A stretch of DNA of 64,000 nucleotides from RFSX01 sp965248155 (GTDB taxonomy: Bacteria; Bacteroidota; Bacteroidia; Chitinophagales; Saprospiraceae), in NCBI GenBank assembly GCA_965248155.1, contig CBDFIO010000002.1, positions 620,001 through 684,000 on the forward strand. The letters run 5' to 3'. A program made the position numbers and the translations under genes. Under the pieces are notes generated by a model. It made no database searches, had not been told where the DNA came from, and was given only the letters and a program-made list of their open reading frames with translations. This document shows positions 61,301 to 64,000 of this stretch, piece by piece; positions within the stretch are counted from its first letter, which is position 1, and each line of letters starts with the position of its first letter.

Positions 61301-64000
61301 TCCACACGTGGCGTTTGTACTTGAAATACTGCATGTTGGTGCACTCGTACTGCCGACATTAACACTACAGTTGATGAACAACCATTGCTGTCAGTAAGAA
61401 CTACATTATATGTTCCTGCTACAAGTCCTATTATCGTGGCCGTTGTTCCACCATTACTCCATATGTAAGTATAACTTCCTGATCCGCCTGAACCAACGAC
61501 TGTCGCGGTTCCATTAGCAACTCCACAAGCAGCAATTGTACTTGATATACTACAAGTAGGTGTGCTTGAACTTCCAACGACAACACTACAAGATGTTGAA
61601 CATCCATGACTATCAGTAATTACAACACTATATGTTCCTGCTGATAATCCGCTTATAGTAGCTGTGGTTCCCCCATTATTCCATAGATAACTATATGAAC
61701 CATTACCACCACTAGCTACAGCTGTTGCTGTTCCATTTGAATATCCACAATTTGCGTTTGTACTTGATATTGTACATGTAGGAGCACTCGTACTTCCAAT
61801 GTGTACACTACAATTTGTTGCACAACCATTTGAATCAGTAATCACTACACTGTATAATCCAGCTGTCAATCCTGTAATTGAAGTCGATGTAGCTCCATTA
61901 CTCCATAAGTAACTATATCCACCTGAACCTCCAGAAGCCACAGCTGTTGCAGTTCCATTATGCAATCCACAAGTAGCATCGATTCCATTTATTACACACG
62001 TAGGAGGACTGGTATTACCAACTACGACAGTACAAGAGGTTGAACAACCATTGGAATCTGTTATAACAACAGAATAATTTCCTGCTACAAGTCCGGTAGC
62101 AATTGAGCTCGTCGCACCATTACTCCATAGATAACTATAAGATCCATTTCCTCCACTGGCTACTACAGTTGCACTACCATTTGCTAGACTGCAGCTCGCT
62201 GGAATACTACTGATTGTACAACTTGGTGTACTTGAACTTCCAACGACTACACTACAAGATGTTGTACATCCATGGCTATCTGTAATGGCAACACTATATG
62301 TTCCTGCCGTTAAACCAGTTATCGTAGAGAATGTTGAACCATTGCTCCATAAGTAAGTATAAGAACCACTTCCTCCACTGGCAACAACTGTTGCACTTCC
62401 ATTGGCATGTCCACAAGATGCATTCGTACTCGTAATTGTACATGTTGGAGCACTTGTGCTTCCAACAAGAACATTACAAGATGTTGTACATCCATGAGAA
62501 TCTGTAACTACAACTGAATATGAACCTGCTGATAAGCCGGTTATTGTTGCAGTAGTTCCTCCATTGCTCCACAAGTAATTATATGAACCACTTCCTCCGC
62601 TTGCTGACACAGTAGCGCTACCATTGGCAACACCACACGTAGCATCTGAACTCGAAATACTGCAATACGGAGCTCCACTACTTCCAACTGTAACATGACA
62701 AGAAGTTGAACATCCATTACTATCTGTGATTACTACACTATATGTTCCACCTGCAAGACCTGTTATGGTTGCAGTTGTTCCTCCATTACTCCATAAGTAA
62801 CTATATGAACCACTTCCTCCACTTGCAACAACTGTTGCACTTCCATTGGCATGTCCACAAGTTGCATATGTGCTTGATATTGAGCATGTCGGTGCACTTG
62901 TACTACCTACTACAGCACTACAAGAACTTGAACATCCATGAGTGTCAGTAATAACTACACTGTATGTTCCAGCCGTGAGTCCTGTAATTGTAGATGTATT
63001 TCCACCATTGCTCCATAAATATGTGTATGAACCACTTCCTCCACTGGCAACAACTGTTGCACTTCCATTGGCATGTCCACAAGATGCATTCGAACTTGAT
63101 ATTGAGCAAGTCGGTGCACTACTACCTGAGATGAATGTATTGCAAGTAGTTGTACATCCGTGAGCGTCGGTAACTACCACACTATATGCTCCGGAACTTA
63201 ATCCTGATATTGTTGAACTCGTTGAACCATTATTCCATAAGTAAGTATATGGTCCTGTTCCGCCACTTGCAAAAGCAGTAGCAGTTCCATTTGCTAATCC
63301 ACATGTTATTTGTGTTCCACTAACATTGCATGTAGGAGCAGTAGAGTTATGAACCATGACATTACAATTTGTAGCACATCCATTGCTGTCAGTTACAACA
63401 ACATTATAAGTGCCAGCTGCTAAGCCTGATATTGTTGAACTCGTCGCTCCGTTACTCCATAAGTAACTATATACTCCACTTCCTCCACTGGCAACAACAG
63501 TTGCACTACCATTAGAATGTCCACAAGTTGTACTTGAACTAGAAATTGAACAAGCTGGTGAACTAGTTGAACCAATATGTACAGAACAAGTAGTTGTACA
63601 TCCATGGGAATCTGTGACAACAACACTGTAAGTACCGGCTGATAGGCCTGATATCGTTGATGTTGTAGATCCATTATTCCATAAATAACTATATGTTCCA
63701 CTGCCACCACTGGCAGACACTGTTGCACTTCCGTTTGGAAGACCACAAGAAGCATCTGAGCTACTGATGTGACAAGTTGGTGAACTAGAATTTCCAACAA
63801 TTACACTACAAGATGTTTTACATCCATGGCTATCAGTAATGAGAACACTATATGTTCCAGCTCCTAATCCGGTAATTGTTTGAGTCGTATGTCCTGTACT
63901 CCAGGCATAGCTGTATGATCCACTTCCACCACTGGCAATAACCGTTGCAGTACCATTGTATAAACCACATGTACTATCTGTGCTAGAAATTGTGCAGCTT
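60240..64000 (-). repeat. Tandem 222-bp SprB repeats (about 17 units)
   Basis: About 17 copies of a 222-bp unit (74 codons) lie head to tail; for example the conserved segment TACTCCATAAGTAA-like recurs at 222-base spacing (63458 to 63680; 61460 to 61682; 61018 to 61240). One unit near 60.8-61.0 kb is 12 bases shorter. Between 61240 and 61460 the spacing is 220, which locates the two single-base deletions. Neighbouring units are similar at nucleotide level, so slippage and recombination are likely. Confidence 0.93.
61294..64000 (-). pseudogene. SprB-repeat giant adhesin, N-terminal-side portion (continues beyond window)
   Basis: The minus-strand frame is open from the right edge through about twelve complete 74-residue repeats and closes at about 61294 after a shift. 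No start codon or signal peptide is in the window, so the gene extends to the right. Repeat hallmarks: NGSATVVASGGSGSYSYLWS, NGGTTATITGLAGGTYSVVI and TDSNGCSTSCHV. Conserved Cys at three positions per unit suggest disulfides or metal binding. From 61371 the frame is lost by one missing base, and a second missing base near 61299 restores a readable frame that continues in the 59683-61300 fragment. With the IS the reading frame of the whole gene is broken; sequencing error is an alternative for the two base deletions. Confidence 0.83.

Noticed and set aside
62742..63163. Open frames on the plus strand inside the SprB-repeat array
   Set aside because: They are reverse-strand shadows of the repeat coding frame, rich in Leu/His and without independent support.
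60240..64000. Long tandem array that might be taken for CRISPR or satellite DNA
   Set aside because: Units are 222 bp, coding, and translate to SprB repeats in one frame; no short direct repeats with unique spacers.

Overview
The window is chromosomal DNA from a member of the Bacteroidota, most probably a gliding, Saprospiria/Chitinophagia-like lineage. The evidence is a complete gldK-gldL-gldM-gldN cluster with a PorP/SprF-like gene (type IX secretion core), the T9SS regulator PorX (receiver plus PglZ domain), five proteins with T9SS C-terminal sorting domains (type A, or the CHU_C/type B form), SprB-repeat adhesins, TAnnTTTG-type -7 promoter boxes, little visible Shine-Dalgarno sequence, and low GC. 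It is ordinary core genome interrupted by two IS982-family elements.

Layout. 1-5.2 kb: the end of miaB, a sigma-54 activator without receiver domain, lptE-like lipoprotein, a Lys-rich TPR protein, secG, then groES-groEL. 5.2-11.7 kb (minus): fabH, efp, accB, accC, an MsbA-like exporter and a T9SS cargo protein (fatty-acid start-up, translation and envelope). 11.9-20.7 kb: thioredoxin with a SPOR-like tail, a 1359-aa SprB-repeat adhesin, IS982 copy 1 (with a clean 9-bp target duplication), and two more secreted proteins. 20.7-33.2 kb: Na/Ca exchanger, tatC, porX, HD hydrolase, glyA, clpX-clpP-tig, tRNA-Leu(TAG), the (p)ppGpp synthetase/hydrolase and a Fur-family regulator. 33.2-37.6 kb: a metal ABC permease fused to a DtxR-type repressor, Ppx/GppA, small envelope proteins, an MBL hydrolase. 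37.7-43.3 kb: sprF-like gene and gldKLMN. 43.3-49.7 kb: three glycosyltransferases, a beta-helix lipoprotein, a UMF1-type MFS transporter. 49.9-57.8 kb: rimK, an aspartoacylase-like enzyme, dacB-type PBP4, a lipoprotein-like methyltransferase, purA, rbfA, recG. 57.8-64 kb: a giant SprB-repeat gene on the minus strand that runs off the window and is broken by IS982 copy 2 and by two single-base deletions.

How it fits together. PorX, PorP/SprF and GldKLMN together export and anchor the adhesins and other cargo found beside them; the accBC/fabH, msbA-like, lptE and glycosyltransferase genes supply the envelope. The points most worth a second look are the permease-DtxR fusion (architecture known from Chlamydia YtgCR), the structurally conserved but sequence-divergent hairpin that ends just before the start codon of both transposases, the decayed 222-bp-repeat adhesin, and two genes (sprF-like and a GT87-like gene) whose first membrane or signal segment lies upstream of any ATG, GTG or TTG. 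No CRISPR array, phage or clear defence system was seen.
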